Source: Ardenticatenales bacterium (GTDB lineage: Bacteria; Chloroflexota; Anaerolineae; Ardenticatenales; Ardenticatenaceae). From it: DNA of 6,747 bases. The stretch covers positions 1-6,747 of the forward strand of contig JACCSL010000890.1 of the NCBI GenBank assembly GCA_013812995.1. The letters are read 5' to 3'. The translations under genes and the position numbers were made by a program. This document shows positions 1 through 5,164 of this stretch, piece by piece (within the stretch, counting starts at the first letter, position 1; every line of letters begins with the position of its first letter). The notes beneath the pieces were generated by a model. That model worked only from the letters and a program-made list of their open reading frames with translations, made no database searches and was not told the DNA's origin.

Positions 1-2749
1 CGTTCGCCGGGTTGAGCTCGATGGTGAACTTGGCCCCGCTGCCATTGATGTCCGGCGGTAGCACGGCGATGCCCAGGCGGCGACATTCCGTGATGAACAC
101 GGGCACCTTGGCACTGTCGTCGAATTCGACTTCGAGGAGCGCGCAGAGGTACTCCACGGGGTAGTGGGCCTTGAGATACGCGGTCTGCACCGTGATAACG
201 GCGTAGTCGGCGGCGTGGCTTTTGTTAAACCCATACCGTGCAAAGAACTCAATGTCGGCGTAGATTTTCTCGGCGCTCTCGCGGTCCATGCCGCGCTTGA
301 CCGCGCCATCGACGAAGATGCCCTTGTGGTACTCGATGTCCTTGGCCTTCTTCTTGGAGACAGCGCGACGCATGAGGTCGGCCTCGCCAGGGCTATAGCC
401 AGCGATGTCCGTGGCCATGCGCATCAGTTGCTCCTGATACACAGCGATGCCATAGGTGTTTTCGAGAATCGGCTGCTGCGCCTTGTGGTGGTAGGTCACC
501 GGCTCCTCGCCGTGCATACGGCGGATGTAGGCGGGGATGTACTCCATCGGGCCGGGGCGGTAGAGCGAGATGGCGGCGATGATGTGCTCGAACTGGTCCG
601 GGCGCATCTCTTGGAGGGTTCTTCGCATTCCGCTGTTATGAACAATGAAACCGTTTGCTACAAAATTATTACCAGGCGGTCGCATCTGAATATCATACGT
701 TTCTTCTTCGCCAACATAGTCGATACTCCGAATAGAAACCCATCTACTGTTAGACGGAAAGCGCGGACATTCCCACTCAACCAAATTCTTGTACTGGTGT
801 TGGAATTCTGCGAAAAGAGTTTGATCTACGATAATCAACTTGTGATCAGAATATTGTTCCTTAAATAGGCTGATCTTTTCGGCACTGAGTTGATCCATCC
901 AACCCTTAACCTCAATCCAAGTGTCAAGGACCGGAATATAAAAATCTGGAGTGTAGTTAAGGGTTTGTCCCTCTTTGGTTATGAGTTCAAATGTCTTGGA
1001 TTCATACAGATACTCCAGATTCAGGTATCTAAGCACCCGAGCCAAGTCTGCTTCCCAGGTTGATCTAACAAAATGGCCCAGGTCTTCTCGATAACCCTTT
1101 TTACGGTTTCCAGGAGGTCGCCCATACATGGGATTCTTTTTTCCCGACCATCTTTCTGATAGAAACGCTTTAAACGATGCCGCTCTTTCTGGGCCGAATC
1201 GCTCTTCATAGGTAAGACCGCGTTGGCTCTCGTTATATTTTGCCAGGTTTTGAATCCAAGCCGTGTCTGCTGCTGTTTCGGCTGTCAGGCCCTTATTCCA
1301 GGCTGGGCTACCTTTCCTGCTTTCAGAAATTCGGATTTTCACTTCTGGACGACTGGGGTTAGATGTTAGATGTGCGGCACAGCTCTTGCATCGTTGCGCT
1401 CGTTTGTAATTGGTTTTTAAACTTTGATCACAGTCAATGCATAGCTGGCTTGTGCGGCTGGTGTTACTTTTAAACAAGAGCTTGTCAGCGGTTGGGTCGA
1501 TATCTGCCAACCGTACCCAGCCGCGTTGAGTTAGGAAATAATGATCAGCTGTGGCTTTGATCCATTGCCCATCCTCATTCACCAGCCGATAAACGGGTTT
1601 AATACCGCTGTAAACGACATTTGTGATTTCGTTGAATGTCAGCTTTCCGGAATCAAGATAGCAAGAGACAGCTTTTAAACGTTTCCTCCCTGATATGGAT
1701 GCCTCAGACTGGCGTCTTGTAAAGTCTTCAAAAAGTTCCTTGATAGTACGATGTCCTATGTTGGTGTCACCGCTCAAACAACCTTCTACTTGGAAGATAC
1801 CAACTGTATTGCCAGATTGAATCTGCTTGTAAGCCGCCATCACATCGGCATCCGCTACAGAGTCCTCGGGGCGGCGCTCGTAGGGGATGGTGTTGAGGTC
1901 CAGCCTGCGCCCGTGGCGCTGCTCAATGTGCTCGCAGGCGCGGCGCATGATGGAGAGCGTGGCGAGGCCCAGGAAATCGACCTTGAGCAGCCCGATGCTC
2001 TCGACGATGTTCATGTCGAACTGCACTACCTGCTGGATGGGTCCGCTCTCATCTCCCTTGGTGGGGCGGTGCAGTGGCGCGTACTCCACGATGGGGCGGT
2101 CGGAGATGACGACGCCTGCCGCGTGGGTGGAGGCGTGGCGGGTCTGCCCCTCCAGCTTGATGGCGGTATCGAGCAGGTTGCGAACAATCGCGTCGCTCTT
2201 GTAGACCTGGCGCAGGTCGGCGGCCTCGGCGGGCCACTCCTGGGCGGTATGGTCATCGAAGAGCAGCTTATCCAGGCGGACGGGCTTGCCGGGGACGTTG
2301 GGTACCAGCCGCGCGACGCGGTCTACATCAGAGAGGGGAATGTCCATCGCGCGCCCCACATCGCGCACCGCCGCGCGTGCGCCAAGTGACCCAAAGGTGA
2401 TGATGGCCGCGCACTTGTCCGCGCCATACTTCTGCACGGTGTACTCAATCAACTCGTGGCGGCGGTCATCGGGGAAGTCGATATCAATGTCTGGCATAGA
2501 AACGCGCGCACTGACATAGCGCAGACGCGGCTGGAAATCTCCTTCAGGATAAGCAGTGGTAATTCCCAGAGCATAGGCTACAAGGCAGTTCACGTTGTTT
2601 TGCGTCCCGGTATGTCCACTGTTATATAGGTCATAAAACTGATCTGTCAGACCGTTTTTTTGGATTTCCTCTAGCTCAGCAGTTAAGCGTGTCTGATCTA
2701 GTTCTGCGCGGGATTGGCAGATTTCACAGAGAATCTGGAATTTGTCCAT
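1..2749 (-). CDS. dnaE: DNA polymerase III alpha subunit, C-terminal part, partial, with in-frame intein
   Basis: The frame is open from 2749 to the left edge (916 codons, incomplete). Residues 1-81 are a diverged stand-in for palm sequence already present in dnaE-N; CLVAYALGIT aligns with the family's SLVAYALGIT. From ARVSMPDIDIDF on, the sequence is normal DnaE: catalytic D87 and D89, and the third catalytic aspartate D258 in LLKVDFLGL. RHASTHAAGVVIS and VGIFQVEG are also present. An intein occupies residues 324-705. The C-extein resumes with SGMRRTL and continues through SLYRPGPMEYIP, YGIAVYQEQLM, MRRAVSKKK and YGFNKSHAADYAVI. The thumb/fingers end, OB fold and tau-binding part would lie beyond the window. 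Start: ATG at 2749 with AAAGG 7 nt upstream, overlapping the endonuclease gene by 26 nt, which suggests coupled translation. An earlier in-frame ATG (MQIIF) has no clear ribosome site. Function needs intein removal and probably association with dnaE-N. Confidence 0.9.
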   Translation of the reverse strand, partial: MDKFQILCEICQSRAELDQTRLTAELEEIQKNGLTDQFYDLYNSGHTGTQNNVNCLVAYALGITTAYPEGDFQPRLRYVSARVSMPDIDIDFPDDRRHELIEYTVQKYGADKCAAIITFGSLGARAAVRDVGRAMDIPLSDVDRVARLVPNVPGKPVRLDKLLFDDHTAQEWPAEAADLRQVYKSDAIVRNLLDTAIKLEGQTRHASTHAAGVVISDRPIVEYAPLHRPTKGDESGPIQQVVQFDMNIVESIGLLKVDFLGLATLSIMRRACEHIEQRHGRRLDLNTIPYERRPEDSVADADVMAAYKQIQSGNTVGIFQVEGCLSGDTNIGHRTIKELFEDFTRRQSEASISGRKRLKAVSCYLDSGKLTFNEITNVVYSGIKPVYRLVNEDGQWIKATADHYFLTQRGWVRLADIDPTADKLLFKSNTSRTSQLCIDCDQSLKTNYKRAQRCKSCAAHLTSNPSRPEVKIRISESRKGSPAWNKGLTAETAADTAWIQNLAKYNESQRGLTYEERFGPERAASFKAFLSERWSGKKNPMYGRPPGNRKKGYREDLGHFVRSTWEADLARVLRYLNLEYLYESKTFELITKEGQTLNYTPDFYIPVLDTWIEVKGWMDQLSAEKISLFKEQYSDHKLIIVDQTLFAEFQHQYKNLVEWECPRFPSNSRWVSIRSIDYVGEEETYDIQMRPPGNNFVANGFIVHNSGMRRTLQEMRPDQFEHIIAAISLYRPGPMEYIPAYIRRMHGEEPVTYHHKAQQPILENTYGIAVYQEQLMRMATDIAGYSPGEADLMRRAVSKKKAKDIEYHKGIFVDGAVKRGMDRESAEKIYADIEFFARYGFNKSHAADYAVITVQTAYLKAHYPVEYLCALLEVEFDDSAKVPVFITECRRLGIAVLPPDINGSGAKFTIELNPAN
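635..1780 (-). mobile_element. DnaE intein, 382 residues, class 1, with endonuclease domain
   Basis: The protein-splicing element lies within dnaE-C, between FQVEG and SGMRRTL. Splicing residues are canonical: Cys1 (CLSGDTNIGH, block A), block B at T77-A78-D79-H80 followed by YFLTQRGWVRLADI, block F TYDIQ near residues 361-365, and block G NGFIVHN ending in H381-N382. A Ser is the +1 residue. All catalytic positions are present, so it should self-excise and join the flanks as FQVEG-SGMRR, a conserved DnaE motif. The splicing halves are about residues 1-105 and 340-382; the endonuclease domain lies between them. Composition is AT-rich (about 40% GC at 841-900 by hand count) against GC-rich exteins, which fits horizontal acquisition. 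The roughly 70 nt of N-extein next to the element are also less GC-rich, perhaps a co-conversion trace. Confidence 0.95.
791..1441 (-). other. Intein-borne endonuclease domain: zinc knuckle, NUMOD3-like repeats, PD-(D/E)XK/Vsr-like nuclease
   Basis: Intein residues 114-330, in order. A zinc knuckle (C114-x2-C117 ... C131-x2-C134) comes first. Two NUMOD3-like DNA-binding segments follow, GSPAWNKGLT near 158-166 and KKNPMYGRPPGNRK near 214-228. The nuclease core begins at RSTWEAD (239-245, E243), continues with YTPDFYIPVLDTWIEVKGW (D279, E290, K292) and ends with the KLIIVD strand near 314-319. D279...E290-x-K292 matches a PD-(D/E)XK active site, and the preceding RSxWE helix matches the Vsr/EDxHD-like homing endonucleases known from phages and some inteins. 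There is no LAGLIDADG motif, and I see no HNH pattern. All likely catalytic residues are retained. The exact family is an inference; the fold could be assigned by profile search. Confidence 0.8.
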
Positions 2750-3701
2750 CGTAAAACCTTTGTGCGACCTCGTATTTCCGCTGCAAAAGATAATTTGCAT
2801 CTCGGTAGAGGTAATTGAGCATGCAAAGTACGGAGTCTTGACGGGCAATAATTAGTTTTGCATTGTTACGATCAGGGTGGATTTTCTGGGGGAATATATT
2901 TTCGCGCTCTAACACAACTTTTATTTCAGAAAGAAACTGCCGTGAGGCGCAGGTAAAAGAAAGATGTAAATATTGATAACGTCCTTGCTGTATTTTGGAG
3001 ATAAAAGTGCAACCATCGCCATCGTAAAAGCCACGAATAAAATGCCTAATCAAATGCTGGGGAATTGGGGGAAGACTATATTCTTTCCAACTCTTTCTCT
3101 CATGTACACCAAGGTTGTGTAGGTCGTTATAGAGAGTGCCATTACATATTGTTACACTATAAGAATCTGCATCTTTAACATGATAGATGGTGTGCGCTGA
3201 ACTGAGAAGATTTCTGAATAGTTCAACAAGCCCATAATCTTTTGAGGGGAAATTTAAATACTTTTTGTTGTCGGTTGTGTAGATACAACCATCGCTGAAC
3301 ACTAACCCTAGAGCATAGGCTTGGCCCTCAGACTCCACTTTGTGAAAGAAATTCTCATTTACTTCAAAGGCTCTGCTCTTTAAAGCGCACAAATGACTGC
3401 AAAAGACTTTATCTGGATTTTTGTCGGTATAGGGGAAAATTCTCTCACAATAAAGACATGTTTTATCGGAGTGATCATATTTTCTGGTGGCGGTCTGGCG
3501 GCAAGCAAGGCTGCAATATTGTCGGCCACGAGTTTCACGAGTTACCGAGAAAGAAGCGCCACACAGAGCACAAACACGTTCATAAGCTTTCTGAGCGCGA
3601 GAACTATTGTAGCACTTCCTGCTACAAAAATGGGCTGTTTCGTCACGGTATTCGTGAACCTCGAATAGTTTTCCACAATTTTCGCAGATGCAAGAAACCA
3701 T
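2724..3701 (-). CDS. Free-standing LAGLIDADG homing endonuclease with three N-terminal zinc fingers
   Basis: The 325-residue protein sits in the break of dnaE. Residues 1-110 contain three treble-clef-like zinc units, each CxxC plus C-x3-C: C6/C9-C26/C30, C44/C47-C63/C67 and C82/C85-C101/C105. Residues 125-315 form a LAGLIDADG_3-type endonuclease with two motifs, YALGLVFSDGC (likely catalytic D137) and HFIRGFYDGDGC (likely D229). Both acids are present, so the enzyme may be active. By family knowledge it would cut an uninterrupted dnaE allele to spread its own gene. The start at 3701 is chosen because AGGAGG lies 6 nt upstream; an in-frame ATG 36 nt earlier has no good site and would overlap dnaE-N. 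No intein splicing blocks flank the domain and I find no intron core, so it looks free-standing. Base composition is AT-rich relative to dnaE. Its last 26 nt overlap dnaE-C. Confidence 0.88.
   Translation of the reverse strand: MVSCICENCGKLFEVHEYRDETAHFCSRKCYNSSRAQKAYERVCALCGASFSVTRETRGRQYCSLACRQTATRKYDHSDKTCLYCERIFPYTDKNPDKVFCSHLCALKSRAFEVNENFFHKVESEGQAYALGLVFSDGCIYTTDNKKYLNFPSKDYGLVELFRNLLSSAHTIYHVKDADSYSVTICNGTLYNDLHNLGVHERKSWKEYSLPPIPQHLIRHFIRGFYDGDGCTFISKIQQGRYQYLHLSFTCASRQFLSEIKVVLERENIFPQKIHPDRNNAKLIIARQDSVLCMLNYLYRDANYLLQRKYEVAQRFYDGQIPDSL
2757..2761 (-). promoter_or_regulatory. dnaE: Ribosome binding site deciding the dnaE-C start
   Basis: AAAGG on the minus strand lies 7 nt before the ATG at 2749. 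It sits within the last codons of the endonuclease gene, so dnaE-C is probably translated by coupling or reinitiation. It favours MDKF over the upstream in-frame ATG (MQIIF), which has no purine-rich site. Confidence 0.6.
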
Positions 3702-3702
3702 G

Positions 3703-3713
3703 AGGAGCCTCCT
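3703..3713 (-). promoter_or_regulatory. Shine-Dalgarno of the homing endonuclease inside a perfect palindrome
   Basis: On the minus strand AGGAG-G-CTCCT forms an 11-nt palindrome that contains the AGGAGG ribosome site (3713..3708), 6 nt before the ATG at 3701. Its first two bases are the last two of the dnaE-N TAG stop. The one-nt centre is too tight for a full hairpin, but three or four closing pairs could partly mask the site. Ribosomes ending dnaE-N would open it, which would couple the two genes. Confidence 0.5.
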
Positions 3714-4953
3714 ATAACCCGAAATCTGCTGCTTCAACTATGCATTTCGGCAGCCCCGTGAGAAAACGCTCAAACAGAAGGTCGTACTTCAGCGGATCAA
3801 GGTTGGTAATACGCAATGTATAAGCCGCAATACTTCCTGCACCGGAACCTCTCACGTTCCACCAAATATCGGTTTCTGCCGCGTGACGACACAAGTCCCA
3901 AACGATTAAAAAGTAATTATCGAATCCCAAGTCGTGGATGACTTGTAGCTCTAGCTCCACCCGCTCGCGAAGCACGGGATCATTTTGGGCACGTTCGGCT
4001 CCGTAGTGCTCCCGTACACCTGTCTCGATTAACTCGCGCAGGTATACCTGTGCATCATTGTAGCCTGGGGGGAGGGGAAATTGAGGAAGGTGATATCCCT
4101 TGAAATCCAGGTCCACCTCGCACATCTCGGCGATGCGAAGGGTGTTGCGGAACGACTCGCGGATCAGGTCATCGTCCAGGCCGGAGAAGAGCGCGGCCAT
4201 CTCGTCGTGGGAGGTGATGTAGTAGGAGCCGTTGGGGGTGAGGCGCATTCGGTTGGGATTGTTGATAAGCTCGTGCGTCTGGATGCAGAGCAGTACATCG
4301 TGGGAGGTCGCGTCTTCCTTGCGGACATAATGCACATCGTTCGTCGCGATGAGCCCCACCCCATGCTTGCGCGACCAGTCGAGCAGCACATTGTTGACCG
4401 TCTTCAGCTCGGGGATGTCGTGGGGCTGAAGCTCCAGGAAGAAACGGTCGCGTCCAAACACATCCAGATACCACTTGAGCTTCTGGTACGCGGCCTCTTC
4501 GCCCTGGTTCACCAGTGTGCGCGGCACCTCCGCCGCGAGGCACCCTGTGGAGGCAATGAGTCCCTCGGAGTGGGCCGCGAGTGTTTCCTTGTCGATGCGG
4601 GGCTTGTTGTAGAAGCCCTTGAGTTGCGCATCACTACACAGTTTGAGGAGGTTCTGGTAGCCCACCTGATTCTGCGCCAGCAGCAGCATGTGAAAGCGCT
4701 CGCGGTCCAGCTTGGGATCACGATCCTGCATCCGCCGGGAGGCCAGGTATGCCTCCACACCAAGAATAGGCTTGATCTCGTGCTGCTTCGCGGCGCGGTA
4801 GAACTCGATAGCTCCAAACATCACACCGTGATCGGTCAGGGCGATGGCGGGCTGATTCAGCTCCTTGGCGCGGAGTACCATGTCCTCAATGCGGCTCATG
4901 CCGTCCAGGAGGCTATATTCTGAGTGGCAGTGCAGGTGGCAGAATTGCGACAT
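3712..4953 (-). CDS. dnaE: DNA polymerase III alpha subunit, N-terminal part (PHP domain and start of palm)
   Basis: This 413-residue protein is the N-terminal third of the replicative polymerase. The PHP domain fills about residues 1-285 and keeps all expected metal ligands: H6/H8 (FCHLHCHSEYS), D41/H42 (ALTDH), E67 (GVEAY), H88, C138 (TGCLA), D206/H208 (NDVHYV). A bound metal and proofreading activity are therefore plausible, as in PHP-active bacterial DnaE. The palm starts near residue 325 and includes the nucleotide-binding GS motif R368-G369-S370 followed by AGSIAAYTLRIT. Homology runs through LLFERFL (to residue 398). The protein then ends with an unrelated 15-residue tail and a TAG, just before the catalytic aspartates. 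I chose the ATG at 4953 because AAGGG lies 6 nt upstream and family proteins begin right at the HLHxH motif; an in-frame ATG 78 nt further up is less likely. The homing endonuclease gene follows at once and dnaE-C lies beyond it. Confidence 0.93.
   Translation of the reverse strand: MSQFCHLHCHSEYSLLDGMSRIEDMVLRAKELNQPAIALTDHGVMFGAIEFYRAAKQHEIKPILGVEAYLASRRMQDRDPKLDRERFHMLLLAQNQVGYQNLLKLCSDAQLKGFYNKPRIDKETLAAHSEGLIASTGCLAAEVPRTLVNQGEEAAYQKLKWYLDVFGRDRFFLELQPHDIPELKTVNNVLLDWSRKHGVGLIATNDVHYVRKEDATSHDVLLCIQTHELINNPNRMRLTPNGSYYITSHDEMAALFSGLDDDLIRESFRNTLRIAEMCEVDLDFKGYHLPQFPLPPGYNDAQVYLRELIETGVREHYGAERAQNDPVLRERVELELQVIHDLGFDNYFLIVWDLCRHAAETDIWWNVRGSGAGSIAAYTLRITNLDPLKYDLLFERFLTGLPKCIVEAADFGL
3719..3750 (-). 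repeat. Inverted repeat at the 3' end of dnaE-N
   Basis: CCGAAAT (3750..3744) and ATTTCGG (3725..3719) on the minus strand are perfect 7-bp inverted copies separated by 18 nt, lying in the non-native tail of dnaE-N. A competing GCTGC/GCAGC pairing (3754..3750 with 3732..3728) is possible. There is no following T-run, so a terminator is unlikely. It may be an RNA structure tied to endonuclease expression or a relic of the element's end. Confidence 0.4.
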
Positions 4954-4959
4954 GGCATT

Positions 4960-4964
4960 CCCTT
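4960..4964 (-). promoter_or_regulatory. dnaE: Ribosome binding site of dnaE-N
   Basis: AAGGG on the minus strand lies 6 nt before the ATG at 4953. This decides for the MSQFCHLHCH start over the upstream in-frame ATG. Confidence 0.65.
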
Positions 4965-4992
4965 GGCGTGAGCGGATAGGAGTTGTTGACCT

Positions 4993-5051
4993 GGGGCGAA
5001 GTATAGAGGTGCAGCACGACTGCTCTGGCAAACGATGGGGGCGAAGTATAG
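4993..5051. repeat. Two 14-bp direct repeats in the divergent intergenic region, each with a TATACT box
   Basis: GGGGCGAAGTATAG occurs at 4993-5006 and again at 5038-5051, exactly 45 bp apart start to start. Read on the minus strand each is CTATACTTCGCCCC and contains TATACT (5005..5000 and 5050..5045), a good -10 hexamer facing dnaE. The matching -35 candidates are weak: TTGCCA lies 20 nt from the nearer box, and TTCTCC 17 nt from the farther one. The repeats could be tandem promoters or operator sites. They end 40 bp or more upstream of the dnaE-N start codon. Confidence 0.5.
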
Positions 5052-5139
5052 CATAGGGGAGGCGGGGGGAGAATCTGCGGGGGAGACAATTTTTTCTAGT
5101 CGCACTTTTCTTCTATAGTCAGAGGCATCTAACTCATCA

Positions 5140-5154
5140 ACCTTACCAAGGTGG
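5140..5154 (+). promoter_or_regulatory. Shine-Dalgarno of the restriction-modification gene within a small hairpin
   Basis: AAGGTGG (5148-5154) lies 10 nt before the ATG at 5165. Its first half pairs with ACCTT just upstream (ACCTT-ACC-AAGGT, 5140-5152), giving a 5-bp stem with a 3-nt loop that could limit ribosome access and keep expression low. Confidence 0.45.
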
Positions 5155-5164
5155 TACAGCCCTC

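Larger units (their letters stand above)
2507..3759 (-). mobile_element. Inserted or replaced tract splitting dnaE (homing endonuclease gene plus non-native flanks)
   Basis: Everything between the last native codon of dnaE-N (LLFERFL) and the resumption of normal DnaE (ARVSMPDIDID) is foreign to an ordinary dnaE. It comprises a 45-nt unrelated tail on dnaE-N, the endonuclease gene, and the 81-residue diverged head of dnaE-C. The tract is AT-richer than the dnaE body (about 43% GC at 2581-2640 by hand count). No terminal inverted repeats, target duplication or transposase are visible, so it is not a classical insertion sequence. The pattern fits spread by homing, with an endonuclease gene arriving together with part of another polymerase gene. 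Exact borders are uncertain by some tens of bases. Confidence 0.6.
4954..5164. promoter_or_regulatory. Divergent intergenic region between dnaE and the restriction-modification gene
   Basis: This 211-bp gap must hold the start signals for both directions. Besides the direct repeats it contains a G-rich stretch (G-tracts at 5037-5041, 5056-5059, 5064-5069 and 5079-5083) followed by an abrupt AT-rich stretch at 5088-5120. For the rightward gene the best -10 candidate is TATAGT at 5114-5119, with only a poor T-rich -35 near 5091-5096. Promoter assignments are tentative. Confidence 0.4.

Noticed and set aside
1021..1209. Small minus-strand frame inside the intein
   Set aside because: It is out of frame with the intein, whose frame here carries clear NUMOD3-like and RSTWE motifs. 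It has no support of its own.
3393..3703. Plus-strand open frames opposite the zinc-finger part of the endonuclease
   Set aside because: No ribosome site or recognisable motif is present, and the opposite strand carries clear zinc-finger and LAGLIDADG motifs.
2587..3749. Split intein: CIVEAADFGL as an N-fragment and FYDLYNSGHTGTQNNVN followed by Cys as a C-fragment
   Set aside because: The resemblance to intein block F and to an N-C junction is tempting, but the N-piece is only 10 residues without block A features and no block B is present. The penultimate residue is Val, and splicing there would leave a duplicated palm segment in the product.
2507..3759. Group I intron carrying the LAGLIDADG gene
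   Set aside because: The stretch after the endonuclease reads in frame into dnaE with the recognisable LVAYALGIT motif, which supports coding sequence rather than an intron core. I could not identify conserved P7/P3-type elements, and no tested U/G splice pair restores the LNPERV spacing. A covariance-model search would settle it.
2498..3768. Microhomology CGTTTTCT at 3768-3761 and CGTTTCT at 2504-2498 as insertion footprints
   Set aside because: The match is short and imperfect, and joining at it would delete conserved residues between FERF and SMPD, so it does not restore a normal dnaE.
4081..4923. Long plus-strand open frame antisense to dnaE-N
   Set aside because: It lies wholly opposite a strongly conserved PHP-domain gene, and its protein has no recognisable family. 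It is a codon-bias shadow. The same applies to plus-strand frames at 164-868 and 1751-2389.
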